DNA of 64,000 nucleotides from Burkholderiaceae bacterium (GTDB taxonomy: Bacteria > Pseudomonadota > Gammaproteobacteria > Burkholderiales > Burkholderiaceae_C): assembly GCA_913776825.1 (NCBI GenBank), contig CAJYPV010000002.1:1-64000 (forward strand). Reading direction: 5' to 3'. Positions 8,859 through 20,738 of this stretch are shown here, one piece after another. Made by a program: the position numbers and the translations under genes. Every line of letters begins with the position of its first letter. The stretch's first letter is position 1. A model generated the notes under the pieces. That model ran no database searches and was not told the DNA's origin. It saw only the letters and a program-made list of their open reading frames with translations.

Positions 8859-11659
<2,801 letters not shown>

Positions 11660-11766
11660 TTATAGAGAAGTGCAGAGCTACACTTCCCGCCAACAACTTT
11701 TTGCAGTCATTTCTACGGGATCCGTTAGCCTGTGAAGTTGACTTGCACTCTTCCTAGCTTCCCGCC

Positions 11767-12249
11767 ATGACCTCTTTGCGACTTCCCCTGAGCCTGCTGT
11801 GCAGCGTTCTGCTGCTGGCCCTGGCCCCGTCCGTCCAGGCCCAATGGAAATGGCGCGATGCCCAGGGTCGCGTCCAATACAGCGACCGCCCGCCTCCCGG
11901 CGCGGTGGCGGAAAAGGACATCCTGCAGCGCCCGTCGCCCAATGCCGCACGTGTGAGCACCTCGGCCACGCCCGCGTCCGCCGCCACGGCCAGCGCTTCG
12001 GCACCAGCCAAGGCTGCGAGCGAAGCGCTCTCTCGCGCCGAGCAGGACCGCAAGGCCGCCGAGGACAAGGCCCGCAAGGAGATCGACGCTGAAAACTGCC
12101 GCACCGCGCAGAACCGGCTGCGCGTTCTGGAGTCCGGCGTGCGACTGCGCCAGACCGACGACAAGGGCGAAAGCAAGGTGGTGGACGACGCCGCCCGTCA
12201 GGAACAGACCAAGCAGATGCAGGTCATGATCGCGGCGGCCTGCAAGTAA
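11767..12249 (+). CDS. DUF4124 domain-containing exported protein
   Basis: 160 aa. The signal peptide (cleavage near SVQA/QWKW, residue 25) is followed by the DUF4124 motif WKWRDAQGRVQYSDRPPPG, then an alanine-rich charged helix and a C-terminal cysteine. Probably periplasmic; the family has no defined function. Divergent from guaB. There is no Shine-Dalgarno: TTCCTAGCTT lies 6 bases before the ATG, which closely resembles the motif repeated in the prophage and may be a promoter -10 giving a leaderless message. Confidence 0.8.
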   Translation: MTSLRLPLSLLCSVLLLALAPSVQAQWKWRDAQGRVQYSDRPPPGAVAEKDILQRPSPNAARVSTSATPASAATASASAPAKAASEALSRAEQDRKAAEDKARKEIDAENCRTAQNRLRVLESGVRLRQTDDKGESKVVDDAARQEQTKQMQVMIAAACK

Positions 12250-12364
12250 GGCCCTCCGCTTCAGCGGCGGTGTGAAGACCGTGTCAGGCCGGGAGGCCTG
12301 CCCGGTCGCCGCCCACAGCGACGGATGAGGCCGTGAACGCCCGCCCCGGGCGCCGGCGCTTCAT

Positions 12365-12754
12365 TCAGGCCTTGCGGCCCAGCGGTCGATGGCGCGTGAC
12401 GATGCGCCGGCCCGTCGCCTTGTATCGCTGGCGGCGCGCTTCCTTCGGATCGACGGTCAGCGGCCGGTAGACCTCCACCCGATCACCCGCTTGCAGCGCG
12501 GTGTCCAGCGATTGCACGCGGCCCCAGACGCCGACCTTGAGCCGTGCGATCTGGTCGCTTTCAAACCAGCCGCTGCGCGTCAGCAGTTCAGCCACCGTGG
12601 TGCCGGCGCTCACCGAGAACGCCTGCTGGCGCAATTCGCCGCGCACCGGGCTCCAGGTCAACTCGACGGACAGCTCGCCATCCACCGGCCGTGCGTTCGC
12701 ACCGCCGGGTTGAGTCGCCGAGGCCGATGAGACTTCTGAATCAGCGAGGGCCAT
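12365..12754 (-). CDS. rnfH: RnfH family ubiquitin-fold protein (RatB)
   Basis: 129 aa. The conserved RnfH core LSVELTWSP, VGVWGRVQSLDTALQAGDRVEVYRPL and the basic DPKEARRQRYKA tail are all present, preceded by an N-terminal extension of about 25 residues. It is a small beta-grasp protein that accompanies ratA in many proteobacteria; its biochemical role is not settled. The gene overlaps the ratA stop by 14 bases and is co-transcribed with it. Confidence 0.9.
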   Translation of the reverse strand: MALADSEVSSASATQPGGANARPVDGELSVELTWSPVRGELRQQAFSVSAGTTVAELLTRSGWFESDQIARLKVGVWGRVQSLDTALQAGDRVEVYRPLTVDPKEARRQRYKATGRRIVTRHRPLGRKA

Positions 12755-13205
12755 ACACCTGCTCGGCGCGCTTCACGAAGCTGTCCACGAAGGTGTTGGC
12801 GATGCGATCGAACACCGGGCTGACCACCGCCTCCAGCGCAAAACTGGAAAACGCATAGCGCAATTCAAATTCGATCTTGCAGGCCTGCGGTTCGCCGCCG
12901 GCGGGCGCGCCGGGACGGTTCAGCGGCAGGAATTGCCAATCGCCATCCAGCAACGAAAACGGACCATCGACCAACTGCAAGCGCACGCGCTCGTTCAGTT
13001 GGTGGGTGTTGCGGGTGGTGAAGGCGTGGCGCAGACCGGCGAAGGCGAGCGACAGACGGGCGGTCATGCCGTTGTCGTCGCGCTCAAGCACATCGGCGGC
13101 GGCGCACCAGGGCAGGAACTCCGGATAGCGCTCGACGGCGGTCACCAGGTCATACATTTCGCGCGGCGAATACCAGAGGAGGACAGTCTTCCGAACTTGC
13201 TTCAT
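12741..13205 (-). CDS. ratA: RatA family START-like protein (ribosome association toxin / CoQ10-binding)
   Basis: 154 aa. Start MKQVRKTVLLWYSPREMYDLV, then the family pattern VERYPEFLPWC and a C-terminal helix ANTFVDSFVKRAEQVYG: a SRPBCC/START fold with a hydrophobic cavity. In E. coli the homologue (YfjG/RatA) can block 70S formation when overproduced and belongs to the COQ10-like family that assists ubiquinone use. The frame is open for another 80 codons upstream, but homology starts at 13205. The location (ratA-rnfH divergent from smpB) is widely conserved. Confidence 0.92.
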   Translation of the reverse strand: MKQVRKTVLLWYSPREMYDLVTAVERYPEFLPWCAAADVLERDDNGMTARLSLAFAGLRHAFTTRNTHQLNERVRLQLVDGPFSLLDGDWQFLPLNRPGAPAGGEPQACKIEFELRYAFSSFALEAVVSPVFDRIANTFVDSFVKRAEQVYGPR

Positions 13206-13458
13206 GGTGCTTCTTAGAATGGCGGGATTGTAGGCGGGCGTTTTGCCCCCATCTGGACCGATCTCTCCAGCAGACCGAACCGTTGGTCGGTCCGACGGTC
13301 CGCTCCCAGGCAGAATCCGGTCCTTGTGGCGTGGGGCGTTGCGCACAGCCGTCGTGGTCCGCGCCCGACGCCCTGGCATCGCCCGCCCGCCGCCTGAACT
13401 CATTCTTTCGATCCGCGCTGCACGGGTCGACTTATCGCGGCCCACCGCGCATCACCGC

Positions 13459-13929
13459 ATGTCCATCGCTGAAAACCGTCGCGCCCGATTCGAATATCAC
13501 ATCGAAGAACAATACGAAGCCGGCCTCGTGCTCGAGGGCTGGGAGGTCAAGGCCATCCGTGCCGGTCAGGTGCAACTGCCCGACGGCTATGTGGTGATCC
13601 GCGAAGGCGAGCTATTCCTGATCGGCTGCCGCATCAACCCGCTGCGCACGGCGTCGACCCATGTGCATCCGCAGGCGGACCGGACCAAGAAGCTGCTGAT
13701 GAGCCGCGCGGACATCCGTCGCCTGATCGGCAAGGTGGAGCAGCGCGGCTTCACCCTGATTCCGCTGGACCTGCATTACAAGAACGGCCGGGTGAAGGCC
13801 CAGATCGCGCTGGCCAAGGGCAAGGCCCAGCACGACAAGCGCGAGACCGAGAAGAAGCGCGACTGGGAACGCGAAAAGGGCCGACTGATGCGCCACAAGG
13901 TCAGCAGCCCGTCGTCCTCCAAGGACTGA
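13459..13929 (+). CDS. smpB: SsrA-binding protein SmpB
   Basis: 156 aa, usual length. Binds tmRNA and delivers it to stalled ribosomes for trans-translation. Conserved blocks [34 protein letters not shown]-equivalent [12 protein letters not shown] and the basic C-terminal tail [19 protein letters not shown] are present. ATG 13459 chosen by homology; the frame extends upstream without family similarity. Divergent from ratA and convergent with the PLP gene, 2 bases apart. The ssrA gene itself is not in the window. Confidence 0.96.
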   Translation: MSIAENRRARFEYHIEEQYEAGLVLEGWEVKAIRAGQVQLPDGYVVIREGELFLIGCRINPLRTASTHVHPQADRTKKLLMSRADIRRLIGKVEQRGFTLIPLDLHYKNGRVKAQIALAKGKAQHDKRETEKKRDWEREKGRLMRHKVSSPSSSKD

Positions 13930-13931
13930 AC

Positions 13932-15164
13932 TCAGCCCAGCCGGGCCAGGGCCTGGGCCAGATCGGCGCGCAGGTCCTCGACGTCTTCCAGCCCGATGGC
14001 GAAGCGCACCAGCGTACCGCCCTCCTGCGGCGTCCACGGCAACGGCAGCGAGCGGCTGTGGGTCAGGTCGTAGGGCACGGCCAGGCTCATCGGCCCGGCC
14101 CATGAATAGCCGATGCCGAAACACGTCAGCGCATCCACGAAGGCATCGACTTGCGCGGCTGAATAGCGCGGCTGGAAGACGGCGGAAAACAAACAGCTCG
14201 ATCCCTCGGCGCTGACCTGCTGCCAGTACGCATGCCCCGGCGAATCGGGCAACGCGGGATGCAGCACTCGCGCCACCGACGGCTGCTGCTGCATCCAGCG
14301 CGCCAGGTCCAACGCCACGGCTTCTTGAGCGCGATAGCGCAGCGGCAGGCTCGGCAAGCCGCGCAGCACGGCCTCGACATCGTTCTGACCCACGCCGTAG
14401 CCGAGGTATTCGATCATCTCGTCCAGCCGCCGATGCAGGCTGGCATCGCGGGTGCAGACGGCGCCCATCAGCACGTCGGCCCCGCCCGAAGCGAATTTGG
14501 TGAGCGCCTGCATCGACAGGTCCACGCCCCAACCCGGCGCCAGCTCGAAGGCATTGAAGGCCATGCCCGCGCCCCAGGTGTTGTCGAGCGCGGTGGTGAT
14601 GCCGCGCGCCCGGCAGGCGCGCAGCAGACCGAGCAGATCGGGGAACTCCAGGGTGATCGAGCCTGCCGCTTCCAGCCACACGAGTCGGGTGCGGTCGGTC
14701 AGCATCGCCGCGAACGCGGTGGCATCCAGCGGATCGTAAAAACGATGCTGGATGCCCAGCCGGCTCAGCAGCCCCAACGTCACATGGCGGTTCTGGCCGT
14801 AGACGTTGTCGGGCAACAGCACCTCGTCGCCGGGCTTGAGCATGGTCAAGCTGGTCAGCGTGACCGCCGCCAGCCCGCTGGGCACCAGCACGGCATGGGT
14901 CGCGCCCTCCAGCGTGGCGATGCGCGCCGCCAGTGTCAGGCTGCTGGGCGTGCCCTGCAGGCCGTAGCGATAGGTCATGGCCTCGCGCGAGCGCGGGCGG
15001 TGCAGCGCGGCGGTATCCGGAAACAGCACCGTCGACGCCTTGGCGATCGGCACCGGCATGGCCGCCCAACCGGCCGGCGGTTGGTAATCGTGATGAACCT
15101 GTTCGGTGGACTTGCCGCGCTTGGTCAAGAAGTGCTCCTCGGAATCGACACCGGACGCGGTCAT
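13932..15164 (-). CDS. metC: Cys/Met metabolism PLP-dependent enzyme, cystathionine beta-lyase-like
   Basis: About 410 aa, gamma-family trans-sulfuration fold. The PLP lysine is Lys223 in SMQALTKFASGGADVLMG, the cofactor-binding Asp194 is in TTALDNTWGAG, and Tyr/Arg of the YRYGLQGTP motif are present. The bulky W/Y residues around the active site and overall pattern are closest to cystathionine beta-lyases, which cleave cystathionine to homocysteine, pyruvate and ammonia; a related lyase activity cannot be excluded. Start 15164 is preferred; the frame is open to 15227. Confidence 0.85.
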   Translation of the reverse strand: MTASGVDSEEHFLTKRGKSTEQVHHDYQPPAGWAAMPVPIAKASTVLFPDTAALHRPRSREAMTYRYGLQGTPSSLTLAARIATLEGATHAVLVPSGLAAVTLTSLTMLKPGDEVLLPDNVYGQNRHVTLGLLSRLGIQHRFYDPLDATAFAAMLTDRTRLVWLEAAGSITLEFPDLLGLLRACRARGITTALDNTWGAGMAFNAFELAPGWGVDLSMQALTKFASGGADVLMGAVCTRDASLHRRLDEMIEYLGYGVGQNDVEAVLRGLPSLPLRYRAQEAVALDLARWMQQQPSVARVLHPALPDSPGHAYWQQVSAEGSSCLFSAVFQPRYSAAQVDAFVDALTCFGIGYSWAGPMSLAVPYDLTHSRSLPLPWTPQEGGTLVRFAIGLEDVEDLRADLAQALARLG

Positions 15165-15370
15165 CGCGCACGGGAACGCGAGGTTAACGCAGCGAGCGCG
15201 CGTCGATGGACCGCCCCAGCGGCGCAAGGCGCATCGCGCCTATCCGCGACATGGCCCACCTCTGCCACAGAGCCGCGTCGATGCCTGGACAGGTTGTCGG
15301 ATGAATGATTTCCATCCGTCACCTACTGAGTTGTCTCCCGTCAACGTTGACCTTTCCAGGAGAAGCTCAC

Positions 15371-16417
15371 ATGCCGAATGCAATCACGCGACTGTTCAGT
15401 CCCGATCCCCATGGCCCCGCCGTCTCGAAGGAGATGGGCTTGCGCGAGCTGGAGCGGCTTCAGCGCAAGGTGGAAACGATGACGGCGTCCGTCATGGACA
15501 GCGCCCTCGCCGCTCACCCTCGGCTGGATGACTCGGATGGCTTTTCGCGACGGCTGATGGAAGTGCTGATCGAGGATTTCGCCACCTGGTTCGTCGGCGT
15601 CGACCCGAGCGAGATCGCCGATGACCACGACCTGACGCAGATGCCGCGGGTCGCGGAAGGCTTGCCCGGCGTGCTGCAGAAGCTCGGACCGGACGAAGCG
15701 ACCTTGATCCGCGAAGGCCTGTGCCACAGCGACGAGCTGTGGCGCCTGCTGTGTCAGCTCTCGCCGTCGCGGGATCTGGACCCGGACGTCAAGCCGCGCA
15801 CGCCGACCTACGACGCGATGCGCCACCGCTATTTGTTCTGGGTGAATGCGGTCAACCGTGACCTGCCGCAGACGTCGGCCGTCAGCAGCCCGAGCGCCGC
15901 CGGTCCGACGCCCGCGCCGCGCCGACTGGAGCCGGTGCTGCTGGACGCCGCACGCGAGATCCGGCGCCCAGGACAGTGGCAAGGCGCCACCAGCGAAATC
16001 GCGCCGCATGCGGTGCCGCGTCTGGCCGGGTGGCCACCGACACGGACGCTGCAGATTCAGGAGCTCGGCAGCGCGACCACCTATGAATTCGGCAGCATGA
16101 AGATGGCCAACCGACCGGCGGTGAAGCTCTTCCTGGACGAGCGCACCGGCCAGTACTCGGCGCTGGTGAACGGCCGAAAGGTGCCGACGCCGCCGAATGG
16201 CGACAGCTTCTTCCGCGCCGTGCTGTCCGGTCTGGAGGTCGGGGAACGGCATGTGCTGCTCAACAGCATCGGCGCGGACGAGACGGATCCCTACGGCGAC
16301 GACAGCCTGCGCCGACTGCGCGACGCCACCGCTCAGCAGCTGGAATCGAATCCGAAGCGCTTCACGCCGATCCTGGAACTGGCCCAGATGCTGCAGCAGC
16401 GGCCGACATCGCGTTGA
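15371..16417 (+). CDS. Hypothetical protein, soluble, unknown family
   Basis: 348 aa from ATG 15371, which has AGGAG eight bases upstream; the frame continues to 15305 without such a site. No signal peptide or membrane helix. An N-terminal helical half contains GLRELERLQRKVETMTASV; a proline/alanine-rich linker follows at about 175-190; the C-terminal half has mixed strands. The protein is acidic with high arginine and no cysteine-rich motif. Isolated between metC-like and rimO genes, facing rimO. Not recognised; a secreted effector or lineage-specific protein is possible. Confidence 0.7.
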   Translation: MPNAITRLFSPDPHGPAVSKEMGLRELERLQRKVETMTASVMDSALAAHPRLDDSDGFSRRLMEVLIEDFATWFVGVDPSEIADDHDLTQMPRVAEGLPGVLQKLGPDEATLIREGLCHSDELWRLLCQLSPSRDLDPDVKPRTPTYDAMRHRYLFWVNAVNRDLPQTSAVSSPSAAGPTPAPRRLEPVLLDAAREIRRPGQWQGATSEIAPHAVPRLAGWPPTRTLQIQELGSATTYEFGSMKMANRPAVKLFLDERTGQYSALVNGRKVPTPPNGDSFFRAVLSGLEVGERHVLLNSIGADETDPYGDDSLRRLRDATAQQLESNPKRFTPILELAQMLQQRPTSR

Positions 16418-16424
16418 TCGACGC

Positions 16425-17834
16425 TTAGATCGGCAGCGCGATCAGATCGTGGCCTTCCACGGCCACGATGCGCGCCCGGGTGAACTCGCCGACCTTCAAT
16501 TGCTTGCTGGCCTTTTCCGGCGGCAGCAGTCGAACGGTGCCGTCGATCTCGGGCGCGTCCGCATACGAGCGGCCGACCCCGCCCTTGCGTCCCAACGCGG
16601 GAGCGCTGTCGATGATCACCTGCATCGTCGCGCCGACGCGGCGCTGCAGCTTGGCGATCGACACTTCCTCCGCCACCGCCATGAAGCGGGCGCGGCGTTC
16701 TTCACGCACCTCGTCGGGCAGCGCGCCCGGCAGCGCATTCGCGGGTGCGCCTTCGATCGGCGAATAGGCGAAGCAGCCGGCGCGGTCGATCTGGGCTTCG
16801 CGCATGAAGTCCAGCAGATACTGGAATTCTTCCTCGGTCTCGCCCGGGAAGCCCGCGATGAAGGTGGAACGGATCACCAGCTCGGGGCAGATCTCGCGCC
16901 AGCGCTGGATGCGCTCGAGGTTCTTCTCGCCGTTGGCGGGGCGCTTCATGCGCTTGAGCACGTCCGGATGCGCATGTTGGAACGGGACATCCAGATACGG
17001 CAGGATCAGGCCCTGCGCCATCATCGGCAGGACTTCGTCCACATGCGGATACGGGTAGACGTAATGCAGCCGGACCCAAGCGCCGTAGGGCTTGGCGATC
17101 TCGCCGAGCTGCGCGACCAGGTCGAACATGCGGGTCTTGACCGGCTTGCCGTCCCAGAAGCCGGTGCGGTATTTCACGTCGACGCCGTAGGCGCTGGTGT
17201 CCTGGCTGATGACCAGCAGTTCCTTCACGCCGGATTCGAACAGCGCCTTGGCTTCCGACAGCACATCCCCGATCGGGCGCGAGACCAGATCGCCGCGCAT
17301 GCTGGGGATGATGCAGAAGCTGCAGCGATGGTTGCAGCCTTCGCTGATCTTCAAATAGGCGTAATGCTTGGGGGTGAGCTTGATGCCGGCGATGCCGCGG
17401 GCTTCGGGCACCAGGTCGATGAACGGGTCGTGGGGCTTGGGCACATGGGTGTGCACCGCGTCCATGACTTCCTGGGTGGCGTGCGGGCCGGTGACGGCGA
17501 GCACGCTGGGATGAATTTCGCGGATTAGGTTGTCCGTGTTGGCGCCGGACTTGGCGCCGAGGCAACCGGTCACGATCACCTTGCCGTTTTCGGCCAGCGC
17601 TTCGCCGATGGTGTCCAGGCTTTCCTTGACGGCGTCATCGATGAAGCCGCAGGTATTGACGATCACCAGGTCCGCGCCCGCGAAGGTCTTGGAGGTCTCG
17701 TAGCCTTCGGCCCGCAGCTGGGTGAGGATGAGTTCCGAGTCGGTCAGCGCCTTGGGGCAGCCGAGGGACACGAATCCGATCTTGGGAGCTGCCTTGGATG
17801 CGTCGGCGGCGGGGGTGTAAGTTGTTGATTCCAT
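16425..17834 (-). CDS. rimO: Ribosomal protein uS12 methylthiotransferase
   Basis: 469 aa. Radical-SAM enzyme that beta-methylthiolates the conserved aspartate of ribosomal protein S12. The N-terminal UPF0004 domain has the first cluster cysteines (SLGCPKA, VNTCGF, VTGCLGA). The radical-SAM [15 protein letters not shown] motif and a C-terminal TRAM domain ([15 protein letters not shown]) complete it. The coding sequence is intact. Its first 80 bases and 77 bases upstream are duplicated 6150 bases away at 23905-24061, at the far end of the inserted island, so this start may be an island-borne copy. Confidence 0.96.
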   Translation of the reverse strand: MESTTYTPAADASKAAPKIGFVSLGCPKALTDSELILTQLRAEGYETSKTFAGADLVIVNTCGFIDDAVKESLDTIGEALAENGKVIVTGCLGAKSGANTDNLIREIHPSVLAVTGPHATQEVMDAVHTHVPKPHDPFIDLVPEARGIAGIKLTPKHYAYLKISEGCNHRCSFCIIPSMRGDLVSRPIGDVLSEAKALFESGVKELLVISQDTSAYGVDVKYRTGFWDGKPVKTRMFDLVAQLGEIAKPYGAWVRLHYVYPYPHVDEVLPMMAQGLILPYLDVPFQHAHPDVLKRMKRPANGEKNLERIQRWREICPELVIRSTFIAGFPGETEEEFQYLLDFMREAQIDRAGCFAYSPIEGAPANALPGALPDEVREERRARFMAVAEEVSIAKLQRRVGATMQVIIDSAPALGRKGGVGRSYADAPEIDGTVRLLPPEKASKQLKVGEFTRARIVAVEGHDLIALPI

Positions 17835-17911
17835 TTGATTTCCGCCGGGCGACCTGGCTGATGAGCTGGGGCGGGATTGTAGACGAGCGGGCCCGCGGTC
17901 GTCGTGCGCAG
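17755..17911 (+). repeat. Direct repeat, left copy (rimO 5' end and upstream)
   Basis: 157 bases identical to 23905-24061 except at 17775 (T versus C) and 17875 (G versus A). It contains codons 1 to about 27 of rimO plus 77 bases upstream. Sequence identity ends sharply on both sides, as expected for att sites or a recombination junction. Confidence 0.95.
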
Positions 17912-18279
17912 ATCACGTCTGACCGTCCCGAACGTGTGGCTGGGCGCCAGTCGCAAGGTACGTTGCCATCTGAGAAGGTCGGGAATCCTTGAATCGCAGT
18001 CTGCTCCCGACTGCCAAGCCGGACGATAGATATGTGCATCGCCATCATCCACCTTGAACAGCTGACGTGACGGCCACCCTGAGCAGGGCCACCGAGAAAG
18101 AGTTCTGCGCGACCAAGACGGACACCCTCGGCCGCAGCATGCGCCGCGTGGAAGGCCCGTGGCAGAGCAAAGAGAGCCCGAATGTGAGGAACTCAGCACG
18201 TTAGCCAAGCAACTTCTGGCGCCCTCGCCCAAGACCTGGCACCCCGAACTACACGAGCAACCATCGCCGAGACCAAGCC
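17912..18279. other. Gene-free stretch at the island edge
   Basis: 368 bases between the left repeat and the stbB remnant. Short open frames exist, but none has a start signal or recognisable product. Given the decay of the next gene, this is probably degraded plasmid backbone, possibly what remains of the gene upstream of stbB. Confidence 0.45.
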
Positions 18280-18988
18280 CTCAACATCGCCCTCATGAGG
18301 TAGTCCGGCAACGCCGGCAAGGCCACCCTGTCCCGTAACCTGTTCGGACGCCACATCCCGGCCCCGCACTCGTTGCCATCGAGAGCGTCAACGCAGATGG
18401 CCGGGAGGAGGGAGTCTGCGCTGCAAACAGTTCGGCGAGCTGATCGACGCCCTGGCCATCAGCGAAAGTGGCGTGGTGGTGGACGTGGGCGCAAGCAACG
18501 TGGACGACTTCCTGCAGCGCATGACGCAGACTCGCCGCAGTCGCCAGCTGCTCGACTACTTCGTCATCCCCGTGATGCCGGGTACCAAGCAGGAGCGCGA
18601 CGCCGTCGCCACGGTCGAAGCGCTCGCCGAGATCGGCGCGCCGGCGAGCAAGGTGGTCGTGATCGGCAACAGGCTGGAATCGACCACGACGCTGGCCAAT
18701 GCCTTCGCCGCCGTGCATGCGTACATCGCTGAGGAGAAACGCGCCCAACTGCTGCCCGTGACCATTAGCGACATAGAGGTCTACAGCCGACTTGCTGCGC
18801 AGAATCTCACGCTGGCCACGGTGCTCGCGGACAAGGTTGACCACATGGCCGCGATGCGTGCTGCGAAGGACCCGAAGCAGCGACTCGCCGCAATCCAAGC
18901 GTTCAGCCTCAAGGGTATGGCCGAGAGCGCCGCCGATGAGCTGGACGAGGTGTGGGACGAGTTCTCCGCGCTCCAGTCCGCCGCCTAA
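18280..18988 (+). pseudogene. stbB: Decayed plasmid stability ATPase gene, StbB-like
   Basis: The first readable stretch encodes a Walker-A-like SGNAGKATLSRNL, close to the SGNVGKTT loop of StbB-type proteins of conjugative plasmids. It lacks a start codon and has an in-frame TAG at 18301-18303. The expected VAIESVNADGREE follows in another frame from 18372. A third frame from 18422 runs intact from KQFGELIDAL through VVVDVGASNVDDFL to the TAA at 18986-18988. The full-length family is about 230 aa. Two frameshifts plus a stop rule out a functional ATPase. It marks the island as plasmid-derived. Confidence 0.8.
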
Positions 18989-19010
18989 GTAGAGCCACAG
19001 CGAGCACGAC

Positions 19011-19268
19011 ATGATCGGACAACAACCGACTGGCGCCATCCCCGGCGCCATCATCAGCGCTGTGGCCCACGAGGGCCTTAGCGTCACCGTGAATGGCCGC
19101 CCCGCGCGGCTAGCGATCATCACCGAGGATGGGCAGATCGTGGCCAGCGGCCCCGTGGTTGCACGCGAGGCAGGGGCCGTGGCCCGCAACAGCCTTCAAA
19201 ACCTGTGGCAGGGAAAAGGGTGGCTGCGGGAGCTGAGCCAACCTATCGCGTTCGGGTCGCACGCTTGA
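19011..19268 (+). CDS. Small hypothetical protein downstream of the stbB remnant
   Basis: 85 aa, starting 22 bases after the stbB remnant in the same direction. The sequence is beta-rich (SVTVNGRPARLAIITEDGQIV), then a short helix. No signal peptide or membrane helix. By position it may be the stbC-equivalent of the source plasmid, but I cannot confirm homology. Unlike stbB it has no lesion. Confidence 0.5.
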   Translation: MIGQQPTGAIPGAIISAVAHEGLSVTVNGRPARLAIITEDGQIVASGPVVAREAGAVARNSLQNLWQGKGWLRELSQPIAFGSHA

Positions 19269-19277
19269 GCCCACAGC

Positions 19278-19703
19278 ATGAAGAACCTCGACCTATTCCC
19301 GGAGACCCAAGGCGATAACAGCGGCGCGCATACACAATGGGTCGGCGAACTGCGTGACGACTTCGGACACCCTATGACCATGCTCCGCCTGATCCCTTCG
19401 TGGGACTTCCGGAAGGGCTGGCGCTGCGGATGGTTCATTCAGGTCGCGTCCGCGGTGGACGAGTGGCATCCCAACTGCCCAGATGCTTTCAAGATCCATC
19501 GGACCTATCCGTGGTATCGCCTGGATGAGATCCCGCAGAGCCGTACGCTGGCAATCGCAGCCGCGCATGCCACCCGCGCTGCCAAGATCGTCATGGAGCA
19601 AATTCTTCCCTACGCAGTAAGCGGCCCTCACGCGACTGAAGTCCGGGCCACACAAGTGGCCGCCGAAGCGCGCGCTCGACACTGGCTGTGCGAGGACGCG
19701 TGA
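19278..19703 (+). CDS. Hypothetical protein, plasmid-type
   Basis: 141 aa, starting 9 bases after the previous gene. Tryptophan-rich central part (WDFRKGWRCGWFIQVASAVDEWH), then an alanine-rich helix. Soluble. A perfect Rho-independent terminator follows 55 bases downstream, so 19011-19703 is one transcription unit. Not recognised. Confidence 0.55.
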   Translation: MKNLDLFPETQGDNSGAHTQWVGELRDDFGHPMTMLRLIPSWDFRKGWRCGWFIQVASAVDEWHPNCPDAFKIHRTYPWYRLDEIPQSRTLAIAAAHATRAAKIVMEQILPYAVSGPHATEVRATQVAAEARARHWLCEDA

Positions 19704-19757
19704 GCGCCCTACGGTCCCGCGACCGCGCGCAGTCTTCCCTAAAACAGCGCCCGGTTG

Positions 19758-19780
19758 ACCCAGCCTAGAGCTGGGTTTTT
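19758..19780 (+). terminator. Rho-independent terminator
   Basis: ACCCAGC and GCTGGGT form a perfect 7-bp stem with a 5-base loop, followed by TTTT. It closes the plasmid-derived transcription unit just before the LexA-box promoter. Confidence 0.88.
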
Positions 19781-19790
19781 GCGTGCGATA

Positions 19791-19806
19791 CTGTACATAC
19801 ATACAG
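19791..19806 (+). promoter_or_regulatory. LexA (SOS) box
   Basis: CTGTACATACATACAG: the CTGT-N8-ACAG palindrome, preceded by ATA, so the 20-base context is very close to the consensus TACTGTATATATATACAGTA. It lies 10 bases before the ATG at 19817 and must overlap the promoter. DNA-damage induction of the following gene is expected. Confidence 0.85.
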
Positions 19807-19816
19807 CCATCGCATC

Positions 19817-20272
19817 ATGCTGGTCAGAGCCTTACTCCTGCGCCACCTGGGCGCAAAGATCGATCCAGTGACGCTTCGGGCCAATCTGCCGATGGTCGGC
19901 GTCCTCACCCTCGACCGCAGTCCTTATGACGGGCGTGATGGCCGAGCGACGAACGTTTGCCGGCTCACGGCATCAGAGGGAAGCAACTCAACACTCGTAG
20001 AACTATTCAATGCGCGCGTTCTCAAAATTGAATGCCGAGGCCTTTTGATCGCGGGGGAAGAAGATCATTGGAATAGAAAGCGAAAGACGACATACCCACA
20101 GGCCATGTGGGCGTGGCCGTTTCATGGCCGCAGTGAAGCTGCCGGCATATTCCATACCGCGCTACGACGTCGCGGCAGGCATATTCCTCGATCAGTTGGC
20201 GGAGCTAATTTAGTCGAGACCGCCTCAATTGATCGCTGCACGGATATTCACCGCTTCTTCCACTGCATTTGA
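19817..20272 (+). CDS. SOS-controlled protein of unknown function, probably truncated
   Basis: 151 aa directly behind a LexA box. The N-terminal two-thirds (LGAKIDPVTLRANLPMVGVLTLDRSPYD onward) is well-formed and mostly beta. The last 16 codons are antisense to the end of the TIR-like gene, and the region before has an arginine-rich, non-native look. The original C-terminus was probably lost when the TIR cassette arrived. LexA-controlled plasmid genes often precede SOS polymerase or mutagenesis genes, but none follows here. Confidence 0.5.
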   Translation: MLVRALLLRHLGAKIDPVTLRANLPMVGVLTLDRSPYDGRDGRATNVCRLTASEGSNSTLVELFNARVLKIECRGLLIAGEEDHWNRKRKTTYPQAMWAWPFHGRSEAAGIFHTALRRRGRHIPRSVGGANLVETASIDRCTDIHRFFHCI

Positions 20273-20731
20273 CAAATGCTGGGCAATCCACGCATATCTC
20301 TCCTGGCTGGTCACCCCCGCAGGCGAATAGCATTTTACAACCGTGGACAACTTCCGATTTTCATGGCTAAAGGTGATGTAATCGAAGGGATTGTTGCCTG
20401 GCGCCGCTATATTCCCAGCACTGTCCTTTAACCCGTGTATGCGGATGCCGACGATGCCCATTCCATTGTTCCAGGACTGGATAATCTCGTGGTTAATCCA
20501 CTTTCGATTCGCCGTATTCTGGCCGACTAGAACTATCGTGCAGGTCCGCCCTTTCATCTGACTTGCGATCCATGCCTCGATCTTTGCGTCCTTATTGACG
20601 CCGCTGGCGATGGTTTCCCAGTCGTTGTCCTTCACAGGTTGATTACCCTCGATGGACCGGATATTTCGTACAATTGACGCTCGCCAGTTATCAGGCACGT
20701 AATGAAAGCTATAGAAGCATTTTCTTGCCAT
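20225..20731 (-). CDS. TIR-like domain protein (MTH538/DUF1863, Thoeris ThsB type)
   Basis: 168 aa. KCFYSFHYVPDNWRASIVRN at the start, then IEAWIASQMKGRTCTIVLVG, and TANRKWINHEIIQSW are the signature strands and helices of the MTH538 TIR-like family. Thoeris ThsB belongs here: on phage sensing it makes a cyclic-ADP-ribose-type signal that activates an effector. The start is supported by GAGGGA. It follows the three-TM gene by 7 bases in one operon. Neither a SIR2-SLOG ThsA nor a macro-domain protein is nearby, so it is not a standard Thoeris locus. Confidence 0.8.
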   Translation of the reverse strand: MARKCFYSFHYVPDNWRASIVRNIRSIEGNQPVKDNDWETIASGVNKDAKIEAWIASQMKGRTCTIVLVGQNTANRKWINHEIIQSWNNGMGIVGIRIHGLKDSAGNIAAPGNNPFDYITFSHENRKLSTVVKCYSPAGVTSQERYAWIAQHLSNAVEEAVNIRAAIN

Positions 20732-20738
20732 GATTCCC

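Noticed and set aside
17912-18232. Minus-strand ORFs next to rimO
   Set aside because: Cross the repeat and the decayed region; no start signal or homology, and readable only as shadows.
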